Assembly (NCBI RefSeq): GCF_000935045.1
Contig: NZ_JYKS01000027.1
Location: forward strand, 61,761 to 125,760
Direction: 5' to 3'
Origin: Pseudomonas sp. 10-1B
GTDB taxonomy: Bacteria > Pseudomonadota > Gammaproteobacteria > Pseudomonadales > Pseudomonadaceae
DNA length: 64,000 bases
The translations under genes and the position numbers were made by a program. The notes beneath the pieces are model-generated. The model was not told the DNA's origin and ran no database searches. It saw only the letters and a program-made list of their open reading frames with translations. Shown here piece by piece: positions 54,467-63,802 of this stretch (positions are counted from its first letter, which is position 1; each line of letters starts with the position of its first letter).

Positions 54467-56008
54467 ATGACGCAAGCCAACAACACCGTGTACACCGACC
54501 TGAGCGTCGATGAGCTGGTAAAAGAAGCGCTGCAACGCGGTGAAGGCGTACTAGCCGATACTGGTGCACTGGTCGTGGAGACTGGTCACCGTACTGGCCG
54601 TTCGCCGGCTGACCGTTTCATCGTCGAAGAGCCTTCCACCCAGGACGCCATTTCCTGGGGCCCGATCAACCGCAAGTTCCCGGCCGACAAGTTCGACGCC
54701 CTGTGGGACCGCGTCGAGGCGTTCAACAACGCCCAGGATCACTTCGTTTCCTACGTTCACGTAGGGGCCGCTGCCGAGCACTACCTGCCGGTGAAGATGA
54801 CCACCCAGACTGCCTGGCAGAACCTGTTCGGTCGTTGCCTGTTCATCAACCCGGAGCAGTACAACCCGGCTGGCCGCGACGAGTGGCAGGTTCTCAACGT
54901 CGCCAACTTCGTCTGCGAGCCTGAGCGTGACGGCACCAACTCCGATGGTTGCGTGATCATCAACTTCGCCCAGAAGAAAGTGCTGATCGCTGGCATGCGC
55001 TACGCCGGCGAAATGAAGAAAGCCATGTTCTCGGTGCAGAACTTCCTGCTGCCGGCTGCCGACGTACTGCCGATGCACTGCGCGGCCAACATCGGCGAAG
55101 CAGGCGATGTGACCCTGTTCTTCGGCCTGTCCGGTACCGGCAAGACCACCCTGTCGGCCGACGAAAGCCGTTACCTGATCGGTGACGACGAGCACGGCTG
55201 GGGCGAGGGCGTGGTCTTCAACATCGAAGGCGGTTGCTACGCCAAGTGCATCGACCTGTCCGAGAAGAACGAGCCGGTCATCTGGAAAGCCATCAAGCAC
55301 GGTGCAGTGCTGGAAAACGTCGTGCTCGACGCCAACAAGCACGCCGACTACACCGATGTCAGCCTGACCCAGAACAGCCGTGCGGCCTACCCGCTGGAGC
55401 ATGTTGCCAAGCGTTCGCAAGCGAACCTGGGCGGCGAGCCTAACGCAGTCATCTTCCTGACCTGCGACCTGACCGGTGTTCTGCCTCCGGTTTCGATCCT
55501 GAACAACGAGCAGGCGGCCTACCACTTCCTGTCCGGCTACACCGCGCTGGTCGGTTCCACCGAAATGGGTTCGGGCGGCGGCATCAAGTCGACCTTCTCC
55601 ACCTGCTTCGGCGCACCGTTCTTCCCGCGCCCGGCTGGCGAGTACGCCGAGCTGCTGATCAAGCGTATCAAAGGCTTCAACTCCAAGGTCTACCTGGTCA
55701 ACACCGGCTGGACTGGTGGTGGCTACGGCGTTGGCAAGCGCTTCAGCATCCCGACCACCCGTGCCGTGATCGCTGCGATCCAGAGCGGCGCACTGGTCGG
55801 TGCCGAAACCGAGCACCTGGACATCATCAACCTGGACGTGCCGAAGGCTGTTCCGGGCGTCGAAACCGAGCTGCTCAACCCGCGCACCAACTGGGCTGAC
55901 AAGGCTGCCTACGACGAGGCCGCCCAAGGCCTGGCCAAACTGTTCATCGAAAACTTCAAGAAGTTCGAAGTTTCCGACGCCATCAAGGCCGCTGGCCCAC
56001 AGCTGTAA
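54467..56008 (+). CDS. pckA: Phosphoenolpyruvate carboxykinase (ATP)
   Basis: 513 aa. ATG 54467 (MTQANNTVYTDLS) with GATGGGG upstream is chosen over the ATG at 54431. Converts oxaloacetate and ATP to phosphoenolpyruvate in gluconeogenesis. Nucleotide-binding loop GLSGTGKTTLSAD near residue 225, metal/substrate segment GDDEHGWGEGVVFNIEGGCYAK, and GAPFFPRPAGEYAELL. Strong terminator follows. Confidence 0.96.
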   Translation: MTQANNTVYTDLSVDELVKEALQRGEGVLADTGALVVETGHRTGRSPADRFIVEEPSTQDAISWGPINRKFPADKFDALWDRVEAFNNAQDHFVSYVHVGAAAEHYLPVKMTTQTAWQNLFGRCLFINPEQYNPAGRDEWQVLNVANFVCEPERDGTNSDGCVIINFAQKKVLIAGMRYAGEMKKAMFSVQNFLLPAADVLPMHCAANIGEAGDVTLFFGLSGTGKTTLSADESRYLIGDDEHGWGEGVVFNIEGGCYAKCIDLSEKNEPVIWKAIKHGAVLENVVLDANKHADYTDVSLTQNSRAAYPLEHVAKRSQANLGGEPNAVIFLTCDLTGVLPPVSILNNEQAAYHFLSGYTALVGSTEMGSGGGIKSTFSTCFGAPFFPRPAGEYAELLIKRIKGFNSKVYLVNTGWTGGGYGVGKRFSIPTTRAVIAAIQSGALVGAETEHLDIINLDVPKAVPGVETELLNPRTNWADKAAYDEAAQGLAKLFIENFKKFEVSDAIKAAGPQL

Positions 56009-56022
56009 GCTGAACCAGCCGC

Positions 56023-56058
56023 AACGAAAAAGCCGCCCCAAGGGGCGGCTTTTTCGTT
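56023..56058. terminator. Terminator of pckA
   Basis: AACGAAAAAGCCGCCCC and its perfect complement around an AA loop give a 17-bp stem with a T-run in the 3' arm; it works in either direction. Confidence 0.93.
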
Positions 56059-56185
56059 CCTCCGGCAAGCCACAGATACTGCACTGGGCTTGGGCTGATA
56101 GGCTCCCACAAGGGATCCCAGGCAGCGAAGTTCTGGAATTTCTGTTTCACTGTCAGCATCCATTGCGAAGACAAGAGCCAGCCAG

Positions 56186-56626
56186 ATGACCGAATCCCCT
56201 CAGCGCACTGCCTTCTCCCACTTTCACCCCATCCTCACCCGCCCCCAGGACAACGACGTCAACGGCCACATTGCCGGTGCTACCGTGCATGGCTTCTTCG
56301 AAGCCGCCATCCAGGCGTTCCTCGTCGAGCAGGCCGAACTGGACTTGCGTGATGGCGAACTGGCGGCCTTCGTGGTCAGTTCGGCGGCGGACTTCTACGC
56401 GCTACCGGCCTTCCCGGATGTGCTGGAAGTGGGGCTGGGGGTTGCCCGCCTGGCGGGCAGTACGGTGGAGTACCACTTGGCACTGTTCCGCCCAGGGGAG
56501 GCGGAGGCGTGCGCGGCCGGCACCGTGGTGCAGGTGTTCATCGAGCGCGTCAGTGGCAGGCCGGTGGCGTTGCCAGAGGCGCTGCAGGTGACCCTGTCTG
56601 GCGTGTTGCTGGAACGGCAGGCATAA
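56186..56626 (+). CDS. 4HBT-type acyl-CoA thioesterase
   Basis: 146-aa hotdog-fold protein. The N-terminal segment PILTRPQDNDVNGHIAGATVHGFFEAAIQAFL matches the 4HBT/YbgC type, with the catalytic Asp in RPQDNDVNGH. Acyl-CoA thioesterase by family; substrate unknown. Monocistronic, between the pckA terminator and its own hairpin. Confidence 0.87.
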   Translation: MTESPQRTAFSHFHPILTRPQDNDVNGHIAGATVHGFFEAAIQAFLVEQAELDLRDGELAAFVVSSAADFYALPAFPDVLEVGLGVARLAGSTVEYHLALFRPGEAEACAAGTVVQVFIERVSGRPVALPEALQVTLSGVLLERQA

Positions 56627-56628
56627 AA

Positions 56629-56656
56629 AAAGCCCCGCTGGCAGGGGCGGGGCTTT
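56629..56656. terminator. Terminator between convergent thioesterase and glycine-zipper genes
   Basis: AAAGCCCCGC pairs with GCGGGGCTTT around an 8-nt loop. The T-run is short on the plus strand (TTTCGTT) but strong for the minus strand (A-run 56625-56631). Confidence 0.75.
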
Positions 56657-56682
56657 CGTTGCCGGGGCAGGGCCCTCGGGCA

Positions 56683-57162
56683 TCAGTGGCGCCAGTGGCG
56701 CTTGTGTTTGCGGTGGCCGTAGTGGTGGCCACGGTCCCAATGACGACGGTCGTCGTAGCCGCGACGGTAGCGGCGGTTTTCATGGCGCTCGTCTTCGTCG
56801 GCCTTGTTGCCCATGTAGTTACCCAGTGCGCCACCGGCACCACCGCCAGCGGCTGCACCGATGTAGCTACCGGTGGTGCCGCCCACCGAGCGACCGACCA
56901 CGTTACCACCTGCAGCGCCCAGCGCGCCGCCGATAGCGGCCTCACCGCGCTGGCGCTTGTCGGCGCCCAGGGCACCGCCGGCTGCGCCGCCCAGACCGGC
57001 ACCAATGGCACCGCCGGTGCTACCACCGATGGAGTTGCCTACCACGGAGCCGAGTACCCCACCCAACGCGCCGCCAATGCCGGCTTCGGTGGTGCCGCCT
57101 GCCATGGCAACGCCGCTGAGCAAGCTGAAAGACAACAACAGAATCGAGGAGTACTTCTTCAT
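56683..57162 (-). CDS. Glycine-zipper periplasmic/outer-membrane protein
   Basis: 159 aa. ATG 57162 (MKKYSSILLLSFSLLSGVAMA) gives a signal peptide cleaved before GGT; no lipobox. Residues about 25-115 are GxxxG-rich glycine-zipper repeats (GGALGGVLGSVVGNSIGG and GAAGGGAGGALGNYMG), which pack into membranes. The last 40 residues are rich in His and Arg (RRYRRGYDDRRHWD, HHYGHRKHKRHWRH), possibly metal- or polyanion-binding. Function unknown; the glycine zipper resembles SlyB/YMGG-family envelope proteins. Confidence 0.82.
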   Translation of the reverse strand: MKKYSSILLLSFSLLSGVAMAGGTTEAGIGGALGGVLGSVVGNSIGGSTGGAIGAGLGGAAGGALGADKRQRGEAAIGGALGAAGGNVVGRSVGGTTGSYIGAAAGGGAGGALGNYMGNKADEDERHENRRYRRGYDDRRHWDRGHHYGHRKHKRHWRH

Positions 57163-57372
57163 CAAGAGAGCCTCATAGGGATGGACGAGGCGAATTTGAG
57201 GCTCTGGCGTGCGGCTGGCAACGAAAATCCGACGAGTAACACGAGTTGTACACAATTCTCTAAGTTACTGTATTTGTTGTGAAACTTAATCGATTTTCGG
57301 CTGTCTGAGACCTTTATGACAAAGCCCTGAACCACATTGGAACAGGGCTTTTCTGGTTTTTGAGGCTGGGCT

Positions 57373-57470
57373 GATGGCCTCTTCGCGGGCATGCCCGCTC
57401 CCACTTCTCCCGCATCAGCCTCAAGCCCTGTGCAGTACCTGTGGGAGCGGGCGAGCCCGCGAAGAACCCG
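57373..57470. repeat. REP pair
   Basis: Facing CCTCTTCGCGGGCATGCCCGCTCCCAC-type units in the 316-bp gap between the glycine-zipper gene and the molybdoenzyme. The rest of the gap holds the glycine-zipper promoter and an imperfect hairpin (AAAGCCCTGAACC...GGAACAGGGCTTTT, 57320-57353) that looks like a terminator without an obvious gene. Confidence 0.85.
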
Positions 57471-57478
57471 ACACGGTG

Positions 57479-59824
57479 TTACAGGATGCGCCCATCGTCC
57501 CGCGCCCGCTCCAGTTTGATGGCAATGAACTTGGACGTCGGTGTATGGCTGCCATCGCCAATGCTTTCCAGCGGCACCAGCGGGTTCACCTCCGGGTAGT
57601 ACGCCGCCGCCTGCCCGGCCGGGATGTCGAAGGCCAGCAGGGTGAAGCCGTGCACCCGGCGTACATGCTCATCCCCCCACAACGACACGATGTCGACCTT
57701 CTGCCCCGGCTGGAAGCCCAGGCGGATGATGTCGGCTTCGTTGGCGAACAGCACCTCACGCTGGCCGCGCACACCACGGTAGCGGTCATCCAGGCCGTAG
57801 ATAGTCGTGTTGTACTGGTCGTGCGAGCGCATCGACTGCATGACCAGGTCCGGCAGTTGGCCGCTGGCGCGCACGCGCTCGTCGAGCAGCGTGTCCGGTA
57901 GCAGGTTGGCCTTGAAGTTGGCGCGGCCGGTACTGGTCTTCCATTCGCGGCTGGCTGCACTGTTGCCCAGGTAGAAACCACCCGGATGGCGCAGGCGCTG
58001 ATTGAAGCCGCTGAAGCCGGCGATGGTGTCGCCGATCAGGTCGCGGATGCGGTCGTAGTCGGCCACCAGCCAGTGCCAGTCCACCGGTTGCTTGCCCAGG
58101 GTGGCAGCGGCGATGCCGGCGATCACTGCCGGTTCCGAGCGCATGTGCGTCGACAGCGGCTTCAGTTGGCCGTTGGAGGCATGGACCATGCTGAACGAGT
58201 CCTCCACCGTCACCGCCTGTGGCCCATCGGCCTGCAGATCGATATCGGTACGGCCCAGGCACGGCAGGATCAGCGCCTGCTTGCCGTGGACCAGGTGGCT
58301 GCGGTTGAGCTTGGTGCTGATATGCACGGTCAGCTCGCAGTTGCGCAGCGCCTGGGCGGTACGTTCGGTATCCGGCGTGGCCTGGGCGAAGTTGCCACCC
58401 AGCCCGATGAAAACCTTGGCCCGCCCGTCGAGCATGGCGTGGATCGCTTCGACGGTGTTGTGGCCATTGTGCCGCGGCACGGGGAAGCCAAAGCGCTTTT
58501 CCAGGGCGTCGAGCAGGGCTGCCGGTGGGCGTTCGTTGATGCCCATGGTGCGGTCACCCTGCACGTTGCTGTGGCCACGCACCGGGCACAGGCCGGCGCC
58601 TGGCACGCCGATGTTGCCGCGCAGCATCTGCAGGTTGACGATTTCCTGGATGGTCGGCACCGAATGGCGGTGCTGGGTGATACCCATCGCCCAGCACATG
58701 ATCACCCGTTGACCACGGCAGTACATGCGCGCGGCCAGCTCGATGTCGGCCAGGGCCAGGCCGGACTGGGCCTGGATGTGTTCCCACGGCGTGCTATCCA
58801 CTACTGCCAGGTACTGCTCGACGCCATGGCCATGTTCGGCGATGAACGCATGGTCGAACACTGCCGGTTCGCCTTTGGCCTGGGCTTCGCGCTCCCACTG
58901 CAGCACGAATTTGGCCATGCCGCGCAGCATCGCCATGTCGCCGCCCAGGGCCGGGCGGAAGAACGCAGTATTGGTTGGGCGGTCGCTGTTGGTCAGCATT
59001 TCCAGCGGGTTCTGCGGGTGCTGGAAGCGTTCCAGGCCACGCTCCTTGAGCGGGTTGATGCACACCACCTGGGCGCCACGCTTCACCGCGTCGCGCAGCG
59101 GGTCGAGCATGCGTGGGTGGTTGGTGCCGGGGTTCTGGCCCCAGACGAAAATCGCGTCGGCGTGCTCGAAATCGTCGAAGGTCACGGTGCCCTTGCCGAC
59201 CCCGACGCTTTGCCCCAGGGCCACACCACTGGCCTCGTGGCACATGTTCGAGCAGTCGGGGAAGTTGTTGGTGCCGTAGGCGCGCACGAACAGCTGGTAC
59301 AGGTACGCCGCTTCGTTGCTGGCGCGCCCCGAGGTATAGAACTCAGCCTGGTCAGAGGTGACCAGCTTGTTCAGTTCGCGGGCGATCAGGGCGAACGCGG
59401 CGTCCCAGCTGATCGGCTGGTAGCGGTCGCTGGGCGCGTCATATACCATCGGCTCGGTCAGGCGCCCTTGGTACTCCAGCCAGTAGTCGCTTTGCTGCAG
59501 CAGTGAGGTGACGCTGTAGCGGGCGAAAAAGGCGGCATCGACGCGGCGCTTGGTGGCTTCCCAGTTCACCGCCTTGGCACCGTTCTCGCAGAACTTGACC
59601 ATGCCGCTTTCAGGCGAGTCGCCCCAGGCGCAGCCCGGGCAGTCGAAACCGCCGTTCTGGTTGGTCTTGAGCAGGGCGCGAATGTTCTTCAGCGCGTTAT
59701 CGCTGCCAACCCAGGCCTTTGCCACGCTGCGCAACGCACCCCAGCCACCGGCGGGGCCGTGGTAGGGCTTGTAGCGAGGAGGGGAGGCTGGGGCATTGTC
59801 CGGAAGGTGCTGGTACGAGGTCAC
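57479..59824 (-). CDS. FdhF/YdeP-family molybdopterin oxidoreductase
   Basis: 781 aa. I set the start at GTG 59824, 5 bp after the fdhD stop; the frame is open further upstream inside fdhD. N-terminal iron-sulfur cysteines are Cys62, Cys65 (DCPGCAWGD) and Cys79 (KFCENG). The active-site cysteine lies in PDCSNMCHEASGVALG near 190. A C-terminal molybdopterin-dinucleotide domain (about 640-781) follows. The family includes E. coli YdeP, whose substrate is uncertain; formate dehydrogenase activity is not assured. There is no twin-arginine signal, so it is cytoplasmic. Coupled to fdhD. Confidence 0.88.
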   Translation of the reverse strand: MTSYQHLPDNAPASPPRYKPYHGPAGGWGALRSVAKAWVGSDNALKNIRALLKTNQNGGFDCPGCAWGDSPESGMVKFCENGAKAVNWEATKRRVDAAFFARYSVTSLLQQSDYWLEYQGRLTEPMVYDAPSDRYQPISWDAAFALIARELNKLVTSDQAEFYTSGRASNEAAYLYQLFVRAYGTNNFPDCSNMCHEASGVALGQSVGVGKGTVTFDDFEHADAIFVWGQNPGTNHPRMLDPLRDAVKRGAQVVCINPLKERGLERFQHPQNPLEMLTNSDRPTNTAFFRPALGGDMAMLRGMAKFVLQWEREAQAKGEPAVFDHAFIAEHGHGVEQYLAVVDSTPWEHIQAQSGLALADIELAARMYCRGQRVIMCWAMGITQHRHSVPTIQEIVNLQMLRGNIGVPGAGLCPVRGHSNVQGDRTMGINERPPAALLDALEKRFGFPVPRHNGHNTVEAIHAMLDGRAKVFIGLGGNFAQATPDTERTAQALRNCELTVHISTKLNRSHLVHGKQALILPCLGRTDIDLQADGPQAVTVEDSFSMVHASNGQLKPLSTHMRSEPAVIAGIAAATLGKQPVDWHWLVADYDRIRDLIGDTIAGFSGFNQRLRHPGGFYLGNSAASREWKTSTGRANFKANLLPDTLLDERVRASGQLPDLVMQSMRSHDQYNTTIYGLDDRYRGVRGQREVLFANEADIIRLGFQPGQKVDIVSLWGDEHVRRVHGFTLLAFDIPAGQAAAYYPEVNPLVPLESIGDGSHTPTSKFIAIKLERARDDGRIL

Positions 59825-59829
59825 GGCTG

Positions 59830-60660
59830 TTACGACTCCGCCGCTGGGCTGTAGACCCGCGGTGCGCTGTGCTTGGGCAGGTGGATGAGGTTGAGGTTGT
59901 GCTTGCGCGCCCATTGCAGGGCAAGGCCGGTAGGCGCCGACAGGCTGACCAGGGTCTGGATACCGGCACGCAGTACCTTCTGGATCAGCTCCAGGCTGCA
60001 GCGGCTGGTGACGATAGCCAGGCCGCCCTGGCTATCGATACCTTGGCGCAGCAGGGCGCCGATCAGCTTGTCGAGGGCGTTGTGCCGGCCGATGTCTTCG
60101 CGGCCCAGCAGCAGTTCGCCATGGCGGTCCATGAACAGTGCCGCATGCACCGCGCCGCAATGCTGGCCCAGCGGCTGGAAGGCATCGATGCGTTCACGCA
60201 GGCCGACCAGCCATTGTGCTGGTGGCAACGGCGCGCCGGGCAGCACGGTCAGCTCTGGCAGCGCCTGCTCCAGTGCTTCGACCCCGCACAGGCCGCAGCC
60301 ACTGGTACCGGCCAGCTGGCGGCGCTGGTTTTTCAGGTTCCAGAACGCGCGGCTGGAAATTTCCAGGTCGGCGTACATCGCCGAGCCGCTGCCGGAGAGC
60401 TTGAGGTCGTAGATTTCCGCGGTGCCTTCGACGATGCCGCTGCCGACACTGAAACCAACGGCGAAGTCTTCCAGGTCGGTGGGGCTGACCAGCATCACCG
60501 CCTGATTAAGGCCGTTGTAGACGATGGCCAGGGCCACTTCCTCAGCCAGCGGCGTACTGTCGCGCTGGTTGTCGCTGAGCTGGACGTAATCGTAGGTGTT
60601 GCTGGCGGCGGGCATGGACAAGGGCGATGAGGCCGCGCAGACCGGAGGTTTGCTGTTCAT
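59830..60660 (-). CDS. fdhD: Formate dehydrogenase accessory sulfurtransferase FdhD
   Basis: 276 aa. ATG 60660 is chosen over an upstream ATG with no ribosome site. FdhD passes sulfur from IscS to the molybdenum cofactor of formate-dehydrogenase-type enzymes. The essential cysteine pair is Cys122/Cys125 (TSGCGLCG). Other signatures are EDFAVGFSVGSGIV and REDIGRHNALDKLIG. Its coupling to the molybdoenzyme shows that the latter needs a sulfurated cofactor. Confidence 0.94.
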   Translation of the reverse strand: MNSKPPVCAASSPLSMPAASNTYDYVQLSDNQRDSTPLAEEVALAIVYNGLNQAVMLVSPTDLEDFAVGFSVGSGIVEGTAEIYDLKLSGSGSAMYADLEISSRAFWNLKNQRRQLAGTSGCGLCGVEALEQALPELTVLPGAPLPPAQWLVGLRERIDAFQPLGQHCGAVHAALFMDRHGELLLGREDIGRHNALDKLIGALLRQGIDSQGGLAIVTSRCSLELIQKVLRAGIQTLVSLSAPTGLALQWARKHNLNLIHLPKHSAPRVYSPAAES

Positions 60661-60847
60661 CGGGGCTGACTTTCCATCGGGGCTATCGGCGGCTTTCTGA
60701 TAGCACAAGCCTAGGCTTGCGGGCCGGTTGCGTCTAATCGCTAGGGTCTATCCCTTGATAGACCGCGTCGATTGGCCGCACACAGGCGGAGGGGGAAAAG
60801 CTGGCCTAGACTGCTGAGTCCGAGGTTTCGTCAACAAGGAGAGCGCT

Positions 60848-61288
60848 ATGAGCTTGTTCAGTTTCGTCAAGGAAGCGGGTGAGAAGTTGATCGACCTGCT
60901 GACCCCCGGCAACGCCAACGCCGAAGAGCAACTGAAGAAACACGTGGAAAGTGTTGGTCTGGGTAACCCGAACATCACCGCCACTGTAGAGGGAGACAAG
61001 GTCATCCTCAAGGGTGAAGTGGCCAGCCAGGAAGAGAAGGAGAAGATCATCCTGGCGGCGGGCAACATCAATGGTGTGGCCAGTGTCGAGGACCAGATCA
61101 CCGTGACCGGGCCGGTGGCCCAGGCGGCGCGGTTCGTGACGGTGGAGAAGGGCGATACGCTCAGTGCCATCTCGAAGAAGGTGTATGGCGACGCCAACAA
61201 GTACAATAAGATCTTCGAGGCCAACAAGCCGATGCTCACGCACCCGGACAAGATCTATCCGGGGCAGGTGCTGCGTATTCCTGACTGA
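60848..61288 (+). CDS. lysM: BON-LysM domain protein
   Basis: 146 aa with the same layout as E. coli YgaU/Kbp: a short N-terminal helix, a BON domain (about 25-88, KHVESVGLGNPNITATVEGDKVIL) and a LysM domain (about 95-146, RFVTVEKGDTLSAISKKVYGD). No signal peptide, so it may be cytoplasmic like Kbp, which binds potassium ions. AAGGAG lies 5 nt upstream of the ATG. Confidence 0.9.
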   Translation: MSLFSFVKEAGEKLIDLLTPGNANAEEQLKKHVESVGLGNPNITATVEGDKVILKGEVASQEEKEKIILAAGNINGVASVEDQITVTGPVAQAARFVTVEKGDTLSAISKKVYGDANKYNKIFEANKPMLTHPDKIYPGQVLRIPD

Positions 61289-61302
61289 TCTCGACAGCTT
61301 GT

Positions 61303-61402
61303 ACCGGCCCTATCGCCGGCAAGCCAGCTCCCACAGGTACAGCGCCCGCCGTGAATGCGATGCTGTACCTGTGGGAGCTGGCTTGCCGGCGATAGGGCCC
61401 TC
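61303..61402. repeat. REP pair between convergent lysM and yrfG
   Basis: Facing CCCTATCGCCGGCAAGCCAGCTCCCACAGGTACAGC-type units; the complementarity extends to GGCCCTATCG/CGATAGGGCC. The 3' unit touches the yrfG stop. Confidence 0.92.
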
Positions 61403-62063
61403 ACAGGCCGACCAATAACTCCCGGTAATCCTCGACCGCGGCAAACTCCTCGGTGTCACGCGGCTGTGCCCGGCTATCCGGCTGGCGCACCGCCAGCAAA
61501 TGCCCCACACCAAACCTGCGTGCACTGCGCAATATCGCCAGGGTGTCATCGATGAACAGGCTGCGCCCCGGCTCGAAGCCGATATCCGCCTGCAACGCAT
61601 CCCAGAACTGCGGGCTCTCCTTCGGATAGCCGTAGTCATGCGAGCTGATCAGCCGCTCGAAATACGGCGCCAGTTCCACCCGCTCCAGCTTCAGCGACAG
61701 TGAATCACGGTGGGCATTGGTGATCATCACCACGCGCTTGCCGGCGTTGCGGATCGCCGCCAGGAAGGTGTCTGCACCTGGGCGCAGGGCGATCAGGTCG
61801 GCGATTTCCTGTTTCAGCTCGCGTATCGGCAGGCGCAGTTCGCGGCTCCAGAAGTCCAGGCAGTACCAGTTCAGCGTACCGGCATTGCGTTCGAACAGCG
61901 GCTGCAGCTCCATTTCCGCCATGGCCCGGCTTACCCCGTGCAGCTCGGCATAGCGCTGGGGCAGGTGGTCCAGCCAGAAGCGGTTGTCGTAATGCAGGTC
62001 GAGCAGGGTGCCATCCATGTCCAGCAGGACGGTATCGATGGCAGACCAGGGAAGAACAGGCAT
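61401..62063 (-). CDS. yrfG: HAD-family GMP/IMP nucleotidase
   Basis: 220 aa. ATG 62063 (MPVLPWSAIDTVLLDMDGT) is used. HAD motifs: I Asp15-x-Asp17 (LLDMDGTLLD), II Thr in MITNAH, III Lys in GYPKESP, IV FIDDTLAIL. E. coli YrfG dephosphorylates GMP and IMP. Divergent from nudE, with 64 bp between starts. Confidence 0.92.
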   Translation of the reverse strand: MPVLPWSAIDTVLLDMDGTLLDLHYDNRFWLDHLPQRYAELHGVSRAMAEMELQPLFERNAGTLNWYCLDFWSRELRLPIRELKQEIADLIALRPGADTFLAAIRNAGKRVVMITNAHRDSLSLKLERVELAPYFERLISSHDYGYPKESPQFWDALQADIGFEPGRSLFIDDTLAILRSARRFGVGHLLAVRQPDSRAQPRDTEEFAAVEDYRELLVGL

Positions 62064-62127
62064 GGGAAACTCTCGATCAGTCGGCAAGCCACGGTATAGT
62101 AACCCGTTCACGCCAAGGAGCCGCCCC

Positions 62128-62694
62128 ATGCGCCAGAAACCCACCGTCCTCAGCCGCGAAATCGTCGCCAGCAGCCGCCTGTTTCGCGTCGAAGCCGTGC
62201 AATTGCGCTTCAGCAATGGCAACGAGCGTACCTACGAGCGCCTGGTAGGCCGGGGTAACGGTTACGGCGCGGTGATGATCGTGGCCATGCTCGATGCCGA
62301 GCACGCCGTGCTGGTGGAGGAATACTGCGGCGGCACCGATGAATACGAGCTGTCGTTGCCCAAGGGCCTGATCGAACCTGGCGAGGATGTGCTGGCGGCG
62401 GCTGACCGGGAGCTCAAGGAAGAAGCCGGTTTTGGCGCGCGCCAGCTGGAGCACCTGACCGAGCTTTCGCTGTCGCCGGGCTACATGAGCCAGAAGATCC
62501 AGGTGGTGCTGGCCAGCGACTTGTACGAAGAGCGCCTGGAAGGCGACGAGCCGGAGCCGATGCGGGTCGACAAGGTCAACCTGCGTGAGCTGTCTGCCTT
62601 GGCCATGCACCCGCAGTTCACTGAGGGCCGCGCCCTGGCGGCGCTGTACCTGGCCCGTGACCTGCTGGTTCAGCGGGGGTTGCTGGAGCTATGA
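62128..62694 (+). CDS. nudE: ADP compounds hydrolase NudE
   Basis: 188-aa Nudix enzyme. The full Nudix box (Gx5Ex7REUxEExGU) is present from Gly to Phe in GLIEPGEDVLAAADRELKEE-AGF near residue 90-112. Hydrolyses ADP-ribose, NADH and Ap3A. AAGGAG precedes ATG 62128. Its stop overlaps the cysQ start by 4 bp (ATGA). Confidence 0.94.
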   Translation: MRQKPTVLSREIVASSRLFRVEAVQLRFSNGNERTYERLVGRGNGYGAVMIVAMLDAEHAVLVEEYCGGTDEYELSLPKGLIEPGEDVLAAADRELKEEAGFGARQLEHLTELSLSPGYMSQKIQVVLASDLYEERLEGDEPEPMRVDKVNLRELSALAMHPQFTEGRALAALYLARDLLVQRGLLEL

Positions 62695-63509
62695 ACGACC
62701 TGCAACTGATGCACGAAGTGGTCAGGCTGGCGCTGACGGCAGGCGAGGCGATCCTGCCGTTCTGGCGCGCCGATGTGGCGGTGACCAACAAGGCCGACGA
62801 TTCGCCGGTTACCGCCGCCGACCTGGCCGCGCACCGGGTGATTGCCGATGGCCTGCTGGCGCTGGTGCCGCAGATACCGGTGCTGTCCGAAGAGGACTGC
62901 AACATTGCGCTGGCGGAGCGCCAGGGCTGGAGCCGCTGGTGGCTGGTCGACCCGCTGGATGGCACCAAGGAGTTCATTGCCGGCAGCGAGGAGTTTACGG
63001 TCAACATCGCCCTGGTGGAAAACGGTGAGGTGGTGTTTGGCGTGGTGTCGATGCCGACCAATGGGCGCTGCTACTTTGGTGGCCGTGGGCTGGGCGCCTG
63101 GCGGGCCGAGGCGGGTGGGGCTGCCCAGCCGATCCAGGTGCGCAACGTGCCTCCAGCGGGGGGGCGTTTTACCGTGGTGGCCAGCCGCCGGCATTCCAGC
63201 CCGGAGCAGGAAGCGCTGCTGGCGGGGTTGAGGGCTGCGGTGGGTGAGCTGGAGCTGGCCAATATCGGCAGCTCGTTGAAGTTCTGCCTGCTGGCAGAAG
63301 GCAGTGCCGATTGTTATCCGCGCCTGGCGCCGACGTCGCAGTGGGATACGGCGGCAGCGCAGGGCGTGGTGGAAGGGGCTGGTGGCGAGGTGATCGGGGT
63401 GGATGGCCTGCCGTTCCGGTATCCGCCGCGGGAGTCGTTGCTTAATCCGTATTTCCTGGCTTTGCCGGCAAATGCGCTGTGGCGTCAGGCCTTCCTGAAA
63501 CTGATTTAA
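62691..63509 (+). CDS. cysQ: 3'(2'),5'-bisphosphate nucleotidase CysQ
   Basis: 272-aa lithium-sensitive, magnesium-dependent phosphatase that turns PAP into AMP (and PAPS into APS), keeping sulfate activation flowing. Metal-binding motifs are SEEDCN (about 65), VDPLDGTKEFIAG (about 86) and WDTAAAQGVVEGAGG (about 222). Coupled to nudE. The last core gene before the repeat/IS region. Confidence 0.95.
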   Translation: MNDLQLMHEVVRLALTAGEAILPFWRADVAVTNKADDSPVTAADLAAHRVIADGLLALVPQIPVLSEEDCNIALAERQGWSRWWLVDPLDGTKEFIAGSEEFTVNIALVENGEVVFGVVSMPTNGRCYFGGRGLGAWRAEAGGAAQPIQVRNVPPAGGRFTVVASRRHSSPEQEALLAGLRAAVGELELANIGSSLKFCLLAEGSADCYPRLAPTSQWDTAAAQGVVEGAGGEVIGVDGLPFRYPPRESLLNPYFLALPANALWRQAFLKLI

Positions 63510-63554
63510 AGGCCCTGCTGCGGCCCCAGGATTTCAGCTTCGCCGCCTATATTG

Positions 63555-63794
63555 CCGGGGCCGCTTTGCGGCCCATCGCCGGCAAGCCAGCTCCCACAGG
63601 GATCGCGCAATTCCTGAATTCTGCGCGGTCCTTGTGGGAGCTGGCTTGCCGGCGATGAGGCCAGTTCAGGCAATACAAGACAGTTGCTCCCACAGGGATC
63701 GCGCAACTCCTGAATTCTGCGCGGTCCCTGTGGGAGCTGGCTTGCCTGCGATGAGGCCACAGTTCAGGCAATACAAGACAGTTGCTCCCACAGG
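63555..63794. repeat. Tandemly duplicated composite REP module
   Basis: After one REP (63555-63600) a module of about 97 bp is repeated in tandem: copy 1 63591-63686, copy 2 63687-63784 with a few substitutions, and the first 10 bp of a third copy (63785-63794). Each module contains a GATCGCGCAA...GAATTCTGCGCGGTCC spacer, a REP core and the GTTCAGGCAATACAAGACAGTTG tail. An IS element interrupts the third copy. Confidence 0.9.
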
Positions 63795-63802
63795 TTGGAC
63801 TG

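Noticed and set aside
63555..63794. CRISPR array at the repeated stretch near the right end
   Set aside because: Repeats are palindromic REP modules of about 97 bp with no unique spacers.
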